NCBI RefSeq assembly: GCF_024834055.1
Contig: NZ_JANUXZ010000002.1
Coordinates: forward strand, 248,001 to 312,000
Source: Corynebacterium sp. ES2730-CONJ
Lineage (GTDB): Bacteria > Actinomycetota > Actinomycetes > Mycobacteriales > Mycobacteriaceae
DNA length: 64,000 nt
Direction: 5' to 3'
Each line of letters starts with the position of its first letter. Positions within the stretch are counted from its first letter, which is position 1. Below the pieces are notes generated by a model, which did not search any database, was not told the DNA's origin, and was given only the letters and a program-made list of their open reading frames with translations. Made by a program: the position numbers and the translations under genes. Shown here piece after piece: positions 56,601 through 63,812 of the stretch.

Positions 56601-57742
56601 GTAGGCAAAATCTTCCAAGTTGAGCGCACTTTTGGCCCAAAATCCCGGTAAACAAATTCGAAATTTTTACCGCTCAATCGTCCATTTGTGGCTCTACGCT
56701 GGTCATCTACGAGCTGCACGATCACATGGTCTCTATCGGCAGCATTTAGATCAAAGCTGCGCTCGTACTGCATAGGGGTATAAATGTAGTGGTTTCGAGA
56801 ATCAACTACGTTTCCGGTTGCTTCTTCATAGATATGAACTCTTATGCCTCCTATTTTGGGATCGCTAGGTTTTTCCTGGGCCCCCCTGTCTCGAGACTGG
56901 GCTTCCCAAAAGTCCGTTGGAACCCCTTGGAACTCAAAGAATACACGCGGAAAACTGGGGCGGATCCCCGAGTCGTCTACAATCCGCCCGGATACCCTGC
57001 GCTCGGTATACTTACGTCCTTCATATTCACCAGTTTTTAGATCAGTGACTGTGTACTCAATCTTGGGGCCAGCCGAGACTGATGATAGCTTGAGGGGCGA
57101 GTCGCCGAGTACGCTATCCAAGAATTCACTTGTCAGTAGCTTCCAATGGGCATCTTCTTCGACTCCCATCACCGTATACGTAATAGAGAACTTGTCGCCG
57201 CGCTGGATTTCAGTGGGCGTATCCGCATTGGTGGAATCTAGATAAAGACGAAGAACCTGCCCAAACTTTGCATCCTCTTGAGATTGTCCGAACGAATTTT
57301 CCAGTTCGTCGGAGGCAAGCTCGAAGATATCACCGCTTGCCTCCGTGTCGCCGAATGAAGCAGAGATAATTTCCTTTACTGGATCGTTATTTCCCAGTTT
57401 TTGAATCAGGAGAAAATCGGGGGAACTTTGCAGCTCCGGCACGTTTGTAATCACGCCTTCGAGCGTACGAACAACGAGTCCAGATTCTTCATCTGCTGAG
57501 ATGGTTCGACTCGTGAAATCAGCGGATAAGTTGCCTTCGCTGTTCTCAGAATTCTCTGCGAGAGACTCTTGTTCGACAAGAGTCGGCTCCCCTTCGATTG
57601 AGGCGTCTGATAGCTGAGCAATCTCGGAAGTGCCAGCCATCTCCTCTGCCGATTGAGCAAAAGGAGCTACGGTCACAAGCAACCCAGTCGCTAGCATTGA
57701 GGCAAAAAGGGCCTTGCCGTAACGAGATAGAGAGTTTTTCAT
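53684..57742 (-). CDS. Large LPXTG-type pilus tip protein (SpaC/SpaF-like)
   Basis: A 1352-residue surface protein with a Sec signal peptide (KNSLSRYGKALFASMLATGLLVTVAPFAQSA). Residues ~714-1196 hold three tandem repeats, each ending in a two-cysteine signature (C...G-x-Y/F-N-x-A/V...AC-x-D; Cys 834/863, 1012/1043, 1161/1190). A prealbumin-like SpaA domain with E-box LIETKAPQGY (~1265) follows. The sorting signal LPRSG (1322-1326) has Ser in place of the usual Thr, then a membrane helix and RRKN. No VWA/MIDAS motif is seen, unlike many SpaC-type adhesins. Start: aaggaac RBS. Confidence 0.85.
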   Translation of the reverse strand: MKNSLSRYGKALFASMLATGLLVTVAPFAQSAEEMAGTSEIAQLSDASIEGEPTLVEQESLAENSENSEGNLSADFTSRTISADEESGLVVRTLEGVITNVPELQSSPDFLLIQKLGNNDPVKEIISASFGDTEASGDIFELASDELENSFGQSQEDAKFGQVLRLYLDSTNADTPTEIQRGDKFSITYTVMGVEEDAHWKLLTSEFLDSVLGDSPLKLSSVSAGPKIEYTVTDLKTGEYEGRKYTERRVSGRIVDDSGIRPSFPRVFFEFQGVPTDFWEAQSRDRGAQEKPSDPKIGGIRVHIYEEATGNVVDSRNHYIYTPMQYERSFDLNAADRDHVIVQLVDDQRRATNGRLSGKNFEFVYRDFGPKVRSTWKILPTDSGYTEAAAAPKPGGFDRVSAGRDAYQQFIERDHLPSELLGARDEDGEVEDYRYPVKEVAPRSDNPSFPGPNTGSDNVTTDGGISRKIINNPGWCSPFHRKPDHTTINFSQERQSNSRGGECQVLNYGEQGRFYSRENVQTATYNRNTRLSYRSQEFTIGGTKGGVLYGVNFGVFEPLRYARMGPPDLGIVRGDARKALNFQILDILDTTDWVVTTDLSDNYHGSYILTPHPVKSRGKYIDDPRNKMGIRVSTSQRGKSKVEFLSPEGIKFFIDSGRGSSAVDVTRLGLKIPPNTPMKISYGTNERESVLRNDLKFARNGFLVPYWGNVSQPDPTELEVSKDPIASESNGVDIFTYDLTVRNDKAEAGKRNISREYLLYDTPDFAKAEKIIKVVQVKSGGETPLVKSGDGKGYVIPGENGNTHVIEAGATQTFRIKVYTELDAAALNPSRLACQPKPTPGDGAYNKARIEYGQSEVAEAEACIDIVNLKIAPPRVSKEVYGNRITWRPNGNGEPFYQATYTVTVDNKAEENQTNGPVVSTDREIYVDRELTVVDYLGFSEDVDVFKVVLIDLDTNKNTVISPVNGPLVLQHGDVPGKVKVRAGETLEFRVLVQFRFQPKLISGVSPNSLKCAAGGRGNGGFNKVTVAKEGAGTTEDLTAEACIDLPLPPLVVKEVFRGPRENASGKLEIEYRVKVTNPNDSTKIGKLKLVDQPRFSPSARNISVGIREDSASPYQMRPADNHKLPSDVFDLDSDASKTFFVIAEFDKPQLQDKASTTLICDPQNGGGHGLFNEATVSIGSRLIARDDACADIPAPEDPLTSLVLQKVDTSTAIIPLEKDWQFSVYRANDSWEIQGDAINFTQTNAGDNTRQTENIIGLGKYILIETKAPQGYQLLAQPVELEVFLDGNQLKVRQPQGRVNPAAEVTEPNIIKVADVTTGELPRSGGFGVFWLLIAGAGLLGGAWWFNRRKN

Positions 57743-57745
57743 AAA

Positions 57746-59056
57746 CTAGTTCCTTTTGTAACTACGACGAAGTACTGCAATGCCCACGAGCAAGAGCACC
57801 AGTCCAAAGATGGCTATGGGTAGGCTATTGGCCCCTGTGTAGGCTAGATTTCCCGGAATCTTGGGTATCCCCTTTTTGGGATCATTCGGCCTCGGGGGTT
57901 CGTCTGGCGACGGAGGATCTTTGGGAATTGGAGGATTACCTGGTGGGTCAATTGGAGGAATAGGAATAGGAATCGGCACTATTGGAATATTCGGATTACT
58001 ACACGGAACCTTCACAGATGCCTCATCGGTTGCCACACCATAACGGCCAATCAGATCGAAATCCGGATAACCAGGAGGGGTGATATAGCCGCGGAAGGTG
58101 ATGCGATTCTTGTTCTTAGAGGCATCGCGCGAGGTCTGGGCTTTGAAGCGCAAACTAAGATGTGCGTCTGGGTTACCCCGTCGAACTTCACTGACCTTGA
58201 TCAAGCCGCTTTCGGTGAGCGTTACGCGCACGACGTTGTCTGAATCCACGTCGATGATATAGTCCCCACCGTCAAGGCGTACTGGATTCTTGTCATTATG
58301 GTAGGTGCCATAATATACATCTTCGCTATCGGGAATATACGTTTGCGATTGCTCGAGCGGTACGGAAATCTTGAATGTGGAAATTCGCCCGTCGCGTCCG
58401 GGGGCTGGCAATGTAGTCGACAGCCCGTATTCGAGATCGTCGCCTGGGTTCACACAGCTGAGGTTATTTGATAGCTGACCAGTAATTTTCTGGTCTTTGG
58501 CCTCCACTCTCACGCTATACTCCCAACCGCTGCGATCTTGATTGGTGGTAGGCACCGCCACCATAAAGGGAGAAACAACCGTAAAATTCCCGCGAGCTGC
58601 AGAATCCACATCCTCGGTGACGTAGTAAAGGCCCAGGTCGAGATTGTTAAACCGGGCTATGCCGTCTGCACCGGTGACTTCACTTACTTTAGGTGTCAGG
58701 CGAGAGAACTCTTTTCCCCTCTGGTAAAAGTCCGCTATCTTAAACGATTCTGCCAGGCGCCAGCCGTCGTTGGTGGTGAGATCAACGCCGTTGATCTTCT
58801 GCACTGAGAATTTGATCCCTTCCAGTGGATCCAATTTTTTAGGTGCGTTGGGATTCGACGGATCCCCGTATTGCATGACGGGGTCGCCCTCGCTTTTATG
58901 AATACTGAGGGAGGCTTTTTGCGAGGCGTCGATAAGCGAAGGCGATGGCCCGCCGTCTGCGGCAACTGCTAGCGGGGTGGTGACCGTCATACAAGCCACC
59001 GTGGCCAAGGCGGCAAAGAGTCGGCGGCCTTGGTGGCGTTTCGTTTTCTGTAGCAT
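57746..59056 (-). CDS. Pilus base/minor pilin with LAYTG sorting signal (SpaB/SpaE-like)
   Basis: A 436-residue surface pilin. Signal peptide (LFAALATVACMTVTTPLAVAA), an N-terminal prealbumin-like domain (SIHKSEG, LEGIKFSVQKI, NLDLGLYYVTED), a second beta-rich domain, then a Pro-rich stalk of about 45 residues. It ends in LAYTG (404-408), a membrane helix and RRSYKRN. LAxTG signals are typical of base pilins in C. diphtheriae Spa clusters, which the housekeeping sortase links to the wall. An aaggata RBS precedes the ATG; only 3 bases separate its stop from the tip gene start. Confidence 0.85.
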   Translation of the reverse strand: MLQKTKRHQGRRLFAALATVACMTVTTPLAVAADGGPSPSLIDASQKASLSIHKSEGDPVMQYGDPSNPNAPKKLDPLEGIKFSVQKINGVDLTTNDGWRLAESFKIADFYQRGKEFSRLTPKVSEVTGADGIARFNNLDLGLYYVTEDVDSAARGNFTVVSPFMVAVPTTNQDRSGWEYSVRVEAKDQKITGQLSNNLSCVNPGDDLEYGLSTTLPAPGRDGRISTFKISVPLEQSQTYIPDSEDVYYGTYHNDKNPVRLDGGDYIIDVDSDNVVRVTLTESGLIKVSEVRRGNPDAHLSLRFKAQTSRDASKNKNRITFRGYITPPGYPDFDLIGRYGVATDEASVKVPCSNPNIPIVPIPIPIPPIDPPGNPPIPKDPPSPDEPPRPNDPKKGIPKIPGNLAYTGANSLPIAIFGLVLLLVGIAVLRRSYKRN

Positions 59057-59065
59057 TCGTTATCC

Positions 59066-59986
59066 TTAGCCTTCTGCGCTTTCGCTCAGGCCGGTAGTGG
59101 TTTCCGCTTTTTTGCTGTCGCGGCGCGCTTTTACAAACTCCCGAATCATCAAAATCATGAAGATGAGTGCTACTGCTAGCGCAACATACATCCACCACTG
59201 CAATGGTTGACGAATCGTGTCAATCGTTTGAAATTCTTCTTCATCTACGGGCTCCATGGGCACCCGCTCCGCGTGAACGAGGAAGCGGTGGCTGTTGATG
59301 CCGTAGGGGGTACACGTAATAAGTGTTATGAGGTCTTGCCCTGGAACGGGGCGAAGGTTGTCCGTCTCCGTAGGCAAAACTATTTCGGTGTGGCGTACCT
59401 GATACTTCATTTTCTCACCGGAAACGTCGAGGTAAATAACATCGCCGACATTGACCTTGATCAGATTATCCCAGAGGGTAGCCACCGATAAACCCGTGTG
59501 ACCTGTCAGAACCGTATGGTTACCCACTCCGCCCACTGGCAATCCACTGCCGAATAGGTGGCCTATCCCTTTGGATAGAACCGTCTCGGTGGTGCCGTGG
59601 TAGATCGGCAAATCAGATTTTATGGATGGGATATATATACGTCCCATCACAGAGGTCAGATTGAGCTGTTCGAGATACTCTTGGTATTCGACGTTATCTT
59701 GCGTTACTCGCTGTAACCAGGGGTCCAAAATAGGACCACCTTGCTTCTCAGCGTTCCATTCCCGGGCTCGCTCGATCTCCGCGGCAAGCTCTTGTTCGTC
59801 TATGGCACCTACCTGTGAGGTATATGCCTGGACTTGGTGGCTTTGCTGCGAATTTTCATAGATGGTCCCCACCACTGGGTACAGCAGGAGGATGAGACCA
59901 ATCACGCTGAAGATTACCGAGACTGGGGAGACGCGCTTGCGCGGGGCAGGAGCGTGAGGGGCCCTATGGCGGGCAGTTACAGTCAT
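59066..59986 (-). CDS. Class C (pilin-polymerising) sortase
   Basis: A 306-residue membrane transpeptidase. It has an N-terminal membrane segment, a class C lid motif ILDPW (88-90), catalytic His163 in TGHTG, Cys225 in TLITCTP and Arg234 in NSHRFLVH, plus a C-terminal membrane segment (WWMYVALAVALIFMILMI). Class C sortases cleave LPXTG pilins and join them to the Lys of a neighbouring pilin. It is the only sortase in the cassette, so it probably polymerises all three pilins. A gaaggcg RBS lies upstream of the ATG. Confidence 0.93.
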   Translation of the reverse strand: MTVTARHRAPHAPAPRKRVSPVSVIFSVIGLILLLYPVVGTIYENSQQSHQVQAYTSQVGAIDEQELAAEIERAREWNAEKQGGPILDPWLQRVTQDNVEYQEYLEQLNLTSVMGRIYIPSIKSDLPIYHGTTETVLSKGIGHLFGSGLPVGGVGNHTVLTGHTGLSVATLWDNLIKVNVGDVIYLDVSGEKMKYQVRHTEIVLPTETDNLRPVPGQDLITLITCTPYGINSHRFLVHAERVPMEPVDEEEFQTIDTIRQPLQWWMYVALAVALIFMILMIREFVKARRDSKKAETTTGLSESAEG

Positions 59987-60043
59987 AGGTGACGCCTTCG
60001 GTTTGTTTAAGTTATTTTATATAAGATCGTGAAAAGTGAAGGT

Positions 60044-60073
60044 AAGGGGCTAAGCGCTTGGGCTTAGCCCCTT
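60044..60073 (-). promoter_or_regulatory. Stem-loop between major pilin and sortase genes
   Basis: A perfect 11-bp stem (aaggggctaag / cttagcccctt) with an 8-base loop lies 43 bases beyond the major pilin stop. The minus-strand tail (accttcac) is not T-rich. It probably protects or partly terminates the message so that the shaft pilin is made in excess. Confidence 0.65.
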
Positions 60074-60115
60074 TTAGCCTTCAGCTAGCAAATAGCAACG
60101 TTTAAGTCTTGAGAC

Positions 60116-61624
60116 TTAGGCGTTACGACGATTGCTATAGGCGGAATAACCGCGTCCAACCAGCAAGAATGCACCACCGGCGAGCAGCAGGTACATGACA
60201 CCAGCACCACCTGTTAGTGGCAGGTTGAAGCCGCCATTCTTCTTAGTGTCCACAACATCTTGGGATACAAGAGCGACCTCAGCATCGGCCCCCTGTTTGG
60301 TTAAGATTTGGAACCGGATCGGTTGGGCTGAAAGTTCATAACCCTCAGGTGCTTTGGTCTCTACCAAGCAATAAGCATCACGAGCATTCTCATCAACGGC
60401 TCGGCCGTTGCGGTAGTCATTAGCAAGGAGACCCTTAATCTCAACGTCATTCGTCGCTCTGATTCCTTGGCGAAGTGGCGTTGCGCTGTCATCGATATCG
60501 CCATCTTTGGTGCAGACGTACAGAGAGAATTCAGCACCGTCAAGGGGTTGATCATCAGCGTTCTTCTTCACAATGTCTACATTGCCGTAGAAGGACTTAG
60601 GATATTCAGAGTCTGGAGGTGTTACAGGAGGAACATTCGGATCCTCTGGGGTCGGAGGCTCTGGTTGGCCATCACGCATTTGAATAACCTTGAACTCGTT
60701 GATGATAGGAGCTACATTATCAAGATCGGTATTCTGCTTCACTGTGAAGGTTGGCGTGATAACCAGTTGAGCGGTCTTGTTATTATTCAGGTCATTAAGG
60801 CCGGCTTCTGTGAAGGTTATGACCAGGTAGGACTTGTTATCAACACCAGCAACCTCACCCTTGGTTACCTCATACTTGCTACCATCCAGTTGGGCACCAG
60901 CAAGCTTAACTGTCAGAGGATTATCACTGGCGTATTCCAGGCGATCAGTGGGGTAGAAGTCAGATACCACGTACTTGGTGTAGTTTTCGCCAGCCGACAG
61001 TTGCGAGGTGATCTCGTAGGTCAACTTCTCACCGTTGATCTTGGCTGCCTCATCCTGCACGGTCTTAGAAGCATCGTCCCGCTTGGTATTCTTGGGGTAA
61101 ACGTGAACTGTCTCCAACCATTCATTGCGGTTAGTTGGATTGGTTGTTGGGAGAGCAACATAGAACGGCTTTTGAGAGATCTGGTGCCCCGCTGGAGCCT
61201 CGGTCTCCGTTACTCGGTAGAGACCGATTGGAAGATTCTCCCATTTAGCAACGCCTTTTCCATCGGTTGTCTGCTCAGTTTTGTTAGGGAGAGTCTCAAA
61301 GTCAATATCTTGCAGATCTTCGTCGCCCTTGGAAACTTTCTCGGCTTTCTTCCAACCATCATTTGTTGTCAGGTCGATCGAGTCTTTTTTGACCTTTTCA
61401 ATCTTGAACCTCGCACCCTCTAGGGCTTCGCCCAGATTTGCGGTGTCGATCTCGGTGCCGTTACCCGCTTTACCTGGAGTGTTATTGGAATACTTGTGAA
61501 TGACCAGGCTGAGGCCATCCTTGGGCGGAATAGGGTAACCCGACTGTGCTACAGCTGTCACGGGCAGGCCGGTCATCAGGCCTGCAGCCAAAGAAATCGC
61601 CAAGGCGTTCTTAAGCATTTTCAT
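60116..61624 (-). CDS. Major pilus shaft protein (SpaA/SpaD-like)
   Basis: A 502-residue pilin. A signal peptide (LAISLAAGLMTGLPVTAVAQS) is followed by an N-terminal domain and the pilin motif WLETVHVYPKN, whose Lys178 should form the isopeptide bond between subunits. A central beta domain and a C-terminal prealbumin domain with E-box VETKAPEGYEL (Glu422) come next, then the LPLTG signal (468-472), a membrane helix and SNRRNA. Order major pilin - sortase - base pilin - tip equals that of the C. diphtheriae spaA-srtA-spaB-spaC locus. ATG at 61624, with ATG at 61618 as an alternative. Confidence 0.92.
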   Translation of the reverse strand: MKMLKNALAISLAAGLMTGLPVTAVAQSGYPIPPKDGLSLVIHKYSNNTPGKAGNGTEIDTANLGEALEGARFKIEKVKKDSIDLTTNDGWKKAEKVSKGDEDLQDIDFETLPNKTEQTTDGKGVAKWENLPIGLYRVTETEAPAGHQISQKPFYVALPTTNPTNRNEWLETVHVYPKNTKRDDASKTVQDEAAKINGEKLTYEITSQLSAGENYTKYVVSDFYPTDRLEYASDNPLTVKLAGAQLDGSKYEVTKGEVAGVDNKSYLVITFTEAGLNDLNNNKTAQLVITPTFTVKQNTDLDNVAPIINEFKVIQMRDGQPEPPTPEDPNVPPVTPPDSEYPKSFYGNVDIVKKNADDQPLDGAEFSLYVCTKDGDIDDSATPLRQGIRATNDVEIKGLLANDYRNGRAVDENARDAYCLVETKAPEGYELSAQPIRFQILTKQGADAEVALVSQDVVDTKKNGGFNLPLTGGAGVMYLLLAGGAFLLVGRGYSAYSNRRNA

Positions 61625-61705
61625 ATAGATATCTTTCTACGAGAGGAGCTCCGACTCCTAAAAGTCCTAAAATTCCAGATAGAAACGAGCTCCCGTGCGG
61701 TTGAA

Positions 61706-61711
61706 ATTATA
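61706..61711 (-). promoter_or_regulatory. Candidate -10 element of the pilus operon
   Basis: A perfect tataat on the minus strand, about 82 bases upstream of the major pilin ATG. The -35 region at the right distance (cgttat) is a poor match, which may point to an activator. The predicted leader contains a ggagctc/gagctcc inverted repeat. Confidence 0.5.
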
Positions 61712-61996
61712 GAGCCAAACCGCTCTCGATAACGATGGGATAAGTCTCGGCGGTTGGCGTCTGCGGGGAATGTTAATACAATCGGGCGCGCCATGTAAAG
61801 CTCGCTTTAACTGTCTCCAACCAGAGAAAAACAGTGAAAGTCATTAACTATTAGGAAATACGAATACACTGCTAGAAGGGCTTTTATTCACGAAAATCTA
61901 CCCTGTCATTTATGGTATATAAACAGGTATTATAAGTACCGGCAATAAAGATTCTCGGCTCTACTTATGATCGCTAAATGTTAACAAAACGAAAAA

Positions 61997-62032
61997 TCCC
62001 CACCCAAGTGAAATGTCTCACCTGTGTGGGGA
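61997..62032 (-). terminator. Rho-independent terminator of rplJL
   Basis: A 15-base stem with two non-Watson-Crick positions (tccccacccaagtga / tcacctgtgtgggga) and a 6-base loop, followed on the minus strand by ttttt-cgttttgtt. It separates rplJL from the pilus genes. Confidence 0.88.
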
Positions 62033-62050
62033 ATAAGTAAAGCTGGAAGA

Positions 62051-62437
62051 TTACTTAAGGGTAACCTTTGCGCCAGCCTCTTCGAGCTTAGCCTTAGCAG
62101 CCTCAGCGTCGTCCTTGGAAGCGCCCTCGAGGATAGCCTTAGGAGCACCCTCAACGAGTTCCTTAGCTTCCTTCAGGCCCAGGCCGGAGACGAGCTCGCG
62201 AACAGCCTTGATAACGCCGATCTTCTTAGCGCCAGCATCCTCGAGAACAACGTCAAATTCGTCCTTCTCTTCTTCAGCAGCAGCGCCAGGAGCAGCAGCG
62301 CCAGCAGCAGCAACTGCAACAGGAGCAGCAGCGGTTACCTCGAAGACCTCTTCGAATTCTTTAACGAACTCAGAGAGTTCGATAAGGGTCATCTCTTTGA
62401 AAGCCTCGATGAGCTCGTCCTTGGTGAGCTTAGCCAT
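62051..62437 (-). CDS. rplL: 50S ribosomal protein L7/L12
   Basis: A 128-residue L7/L12: N-terminal dimerisation domain ([24 protein letters not shown]), an Ala-rich hinge (residues ~36-55) and the factor-binding C-terminal domain ([33 protein letters not shown]). It recruits translation GTPases to the stalk. It follows rplJ by 100 bases and, unusually for the rplJL-rpoBC arrangement, is followed by a strong terminator. Confidence 0.97.
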   Translation of the reverse strand: MAKLTKDELIEAFKEMTLIELSEFVKEFEEVFEVTAAAPVAVAAAGAAAPGAAAEEEKDEFDVVLEDAGAKKIGVIKAVRELVSGLGLKEAKELVEGAPKAILEGASKDDAEAAKAKLEEAGAKVTLK

Positions 62438-62537
62438 GGTGGTATTCCTTTCGGTGTGGGTGGGACATCCAATAAACCGATATCCCTAAAAAGTGTTTAT
62501 TTATTTCAAGAAGCAGCGCTTTTACACGCTATGCCTC

Positions 62538-63053
62538 TTAAGCGTCCTTCTTCTCCTGGAGTGCAGCCGCGAGGCGTGCAACCTGGGAAGCGGGAGCGTT
62601 GAATAGGCCTGCAGCCTTTGCCAAGTTGCCCTTCATGGCACCAGCCAGCTTTGCGAGAGTGGTCTCGCGGTTATCCAGCTCAGCGATGGCATCAACCTGA
62701 GCGGAGCTCAGGGCGTTGCCGTCCATGTAGCCACCCTTAACAACGAATGCCTTGTTGTCAGAAGCGAACTTCTTCATCACCTTGGCAGCGTCAACAGCTT
62801 CGCCCTTAATGAAGGCAATAGCGGTTGGGCCGGTGAAAAGGTCATCGAGGCCCTCAATGCCAGCTTCTTGAGCTGCCAGCTTGAGGAGGGTGTTCTTGGC
62901 GACGTTGTACTGGACATCAGCACCGAGAGCTTTACGCAATTCGGTGGTCTGAGCAACACTCAGGCCACGGTACTCCGTAAGCACAAATGCGTCGTGCTCT
63001 GCGAAGCTCTGCTTGAGAGCTTTCAGGGCAGCATCATTCTTCGGGTTAGCCAT
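62538..63053 (-). CDS. rplJ: 50S ribosomal protein L10
   Basis: A 171-residue L10 ([43 protein letters not shown]; a C-terminal helix that binds L7/L12 dimers). Strong aggaaaggagg RBS. L10, alone or with L7/L12, commonly represses its own mRNA leader; the leader here has an attenuator-like hairpin. Confidence 0.97.
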   Translation of the reverse strand: MANPKNDAALKALKQSFAEHDAFVLTEYRGLSVAQTTELRKALGADVQYNVAKNTLLKLAAQEAGIEGLDDLFTGPTAIAFIKGEAVDAAKVMKKFASDNKAFVVKGGYMDGNALSSAQVDAIAELDNRETTLAKLAGAMKGNLAKAAGLFNAPASQVARLAAALQEKKDA

Positions 63054-63126
63054 TACTACGCCTCCTTTCCTCTTTATTGATTCAAAGGTTTATCCGCCGG
63101 AGCTTTTTCTTTAGAACAAGACAAAA

Positions 63127-63148
63127 GCCCCGTACAAGAGCACAGGGC
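63127..63148 (-). promoter_or_regulatory. Attenuator hairpin in the rplJL leader (L10 leader type)
   Basis: A 9-bp stem with two G-T pairs (gccctgtgc / gtacggggc on the minus strand) and a tctt loop is followed at once by ttttgtcttgttct, giving the shape of an intrinsic terminator about 74 bases before the rplJ ATG. Upstream lies cggcccacgcaggag, in the place where L10 leaders carry the L10/L12-binding kink-turn region. Premature termination when L10 is in excess is the expected role. Confidence 0.6.
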
Positions 63149-63292
63149 GCAACACTTAATTCCCACAAATGGGAAAGAAATGAGCTCTAAAGTGACTCCT
63201 GCGTGGGCCGATCTCAAGCGATAAAGCTTTTCGATACTTTCAAGCGCGAACGCTGACCGACGGTCTACGGTGAAACTTGAGCGACAAGCGAG

Positions 63293-63298
63293 GTTATA
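63293..63298 (-). promoter_or_regulatory. Candidate -10 element of rplJL
   Basis: A tataac on the minus strand about 240 bases before rplJ, leaving room for the complete leader. No good -35 at 17 bases is seen. Confidence 0.35.
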
Positions 63299-63761
63299 CT
63301 CACCTGCTTTCAAACTTCATCTGGCACTATACCGTACGACCGGGTAGATACCAAACTACCGGTGCGATTTGCATATGTCTTGTACACCTCCAGATCCATA
63401 CGAAGCAAACAGATAGCAGCCCCCGATTACCCACCGCCGTCGCTGCGCTGACACTGGAAACTCACGGCCGGTGGCTAGGATCGAATACTAGCCAGCTTGA
63501 CCGAAGTGCTCGGGCAGAAGCGATTGCAGACCCCCGTCCTGTAGCCCACTATAAAAAGATTGCACGCAATATATAAAAAGCGCTTATTTGACCACCCGTG
63601 GTTTATCTCGACTGACTGGCCGGATTCTATTGCAGGAATTCTAACGGCGGCGGTCAGTGCAACTAGTTTGATATGGATTGTACGCAACCGTATAAAACCC
63701 TTCAACAGACCCCCGGAGTATCTCTGGGTGAGGAGAACCGGGAGGATTTATAGCAAAAGAA

Positions 63762-63796
63762 AGAGCATATGAAGAGGGGTATTCTTCATATGCTCT
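63762..63796 (-). terminator. Terminator of the LPETG protein gene
   Basis: A perfect 14-bp stem (agagcatatgaaga / tcttcatatgctct) with a 7-base loop lies 17 bases beyond the stop of the edge gene and is followed on the minus strand by tttcttttgct. Confidence 0.85.
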
Positions 63797-63812
63797 GCCA
63801 ATTATCTGTGCG

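Larger units (their letters stand above)
61625..62050. other. Non-coding interval between rplL and the pilus operon
   Basis: About 425 bases, A+T-rich, without a gene. It contains the rplL terminator next to rplL and the predicted pilus promoter next to the major pilin gene. The middle holds an acagg/cctgt inverted repeat around ttatataccataaatg and long A/T runs, possible regulator sites that I cannot name. Confidence 0.55.
63054..63812. other. Non-coding interval upstream of rplJ
   Basis: About 760 bases between rplJ and the LPETG protein at the edge. The first ~245 bases form the rplJ leader with an attenuator hairpin and a candidate promoter. From about 63300 to 63760 I see no gene with homology; short open frames exist but show no recognisable start signals or protein pattern. 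The far end holds the terminator of the LPETG gene. Confidence 0.55.

Noticed and set aside
63277..63772. Small open frames upstream of rplJ
   Set aside because: Several 60-99-codon frames overlap on both strands, none with a good RBS, a signal peptide or a recognisable domain.
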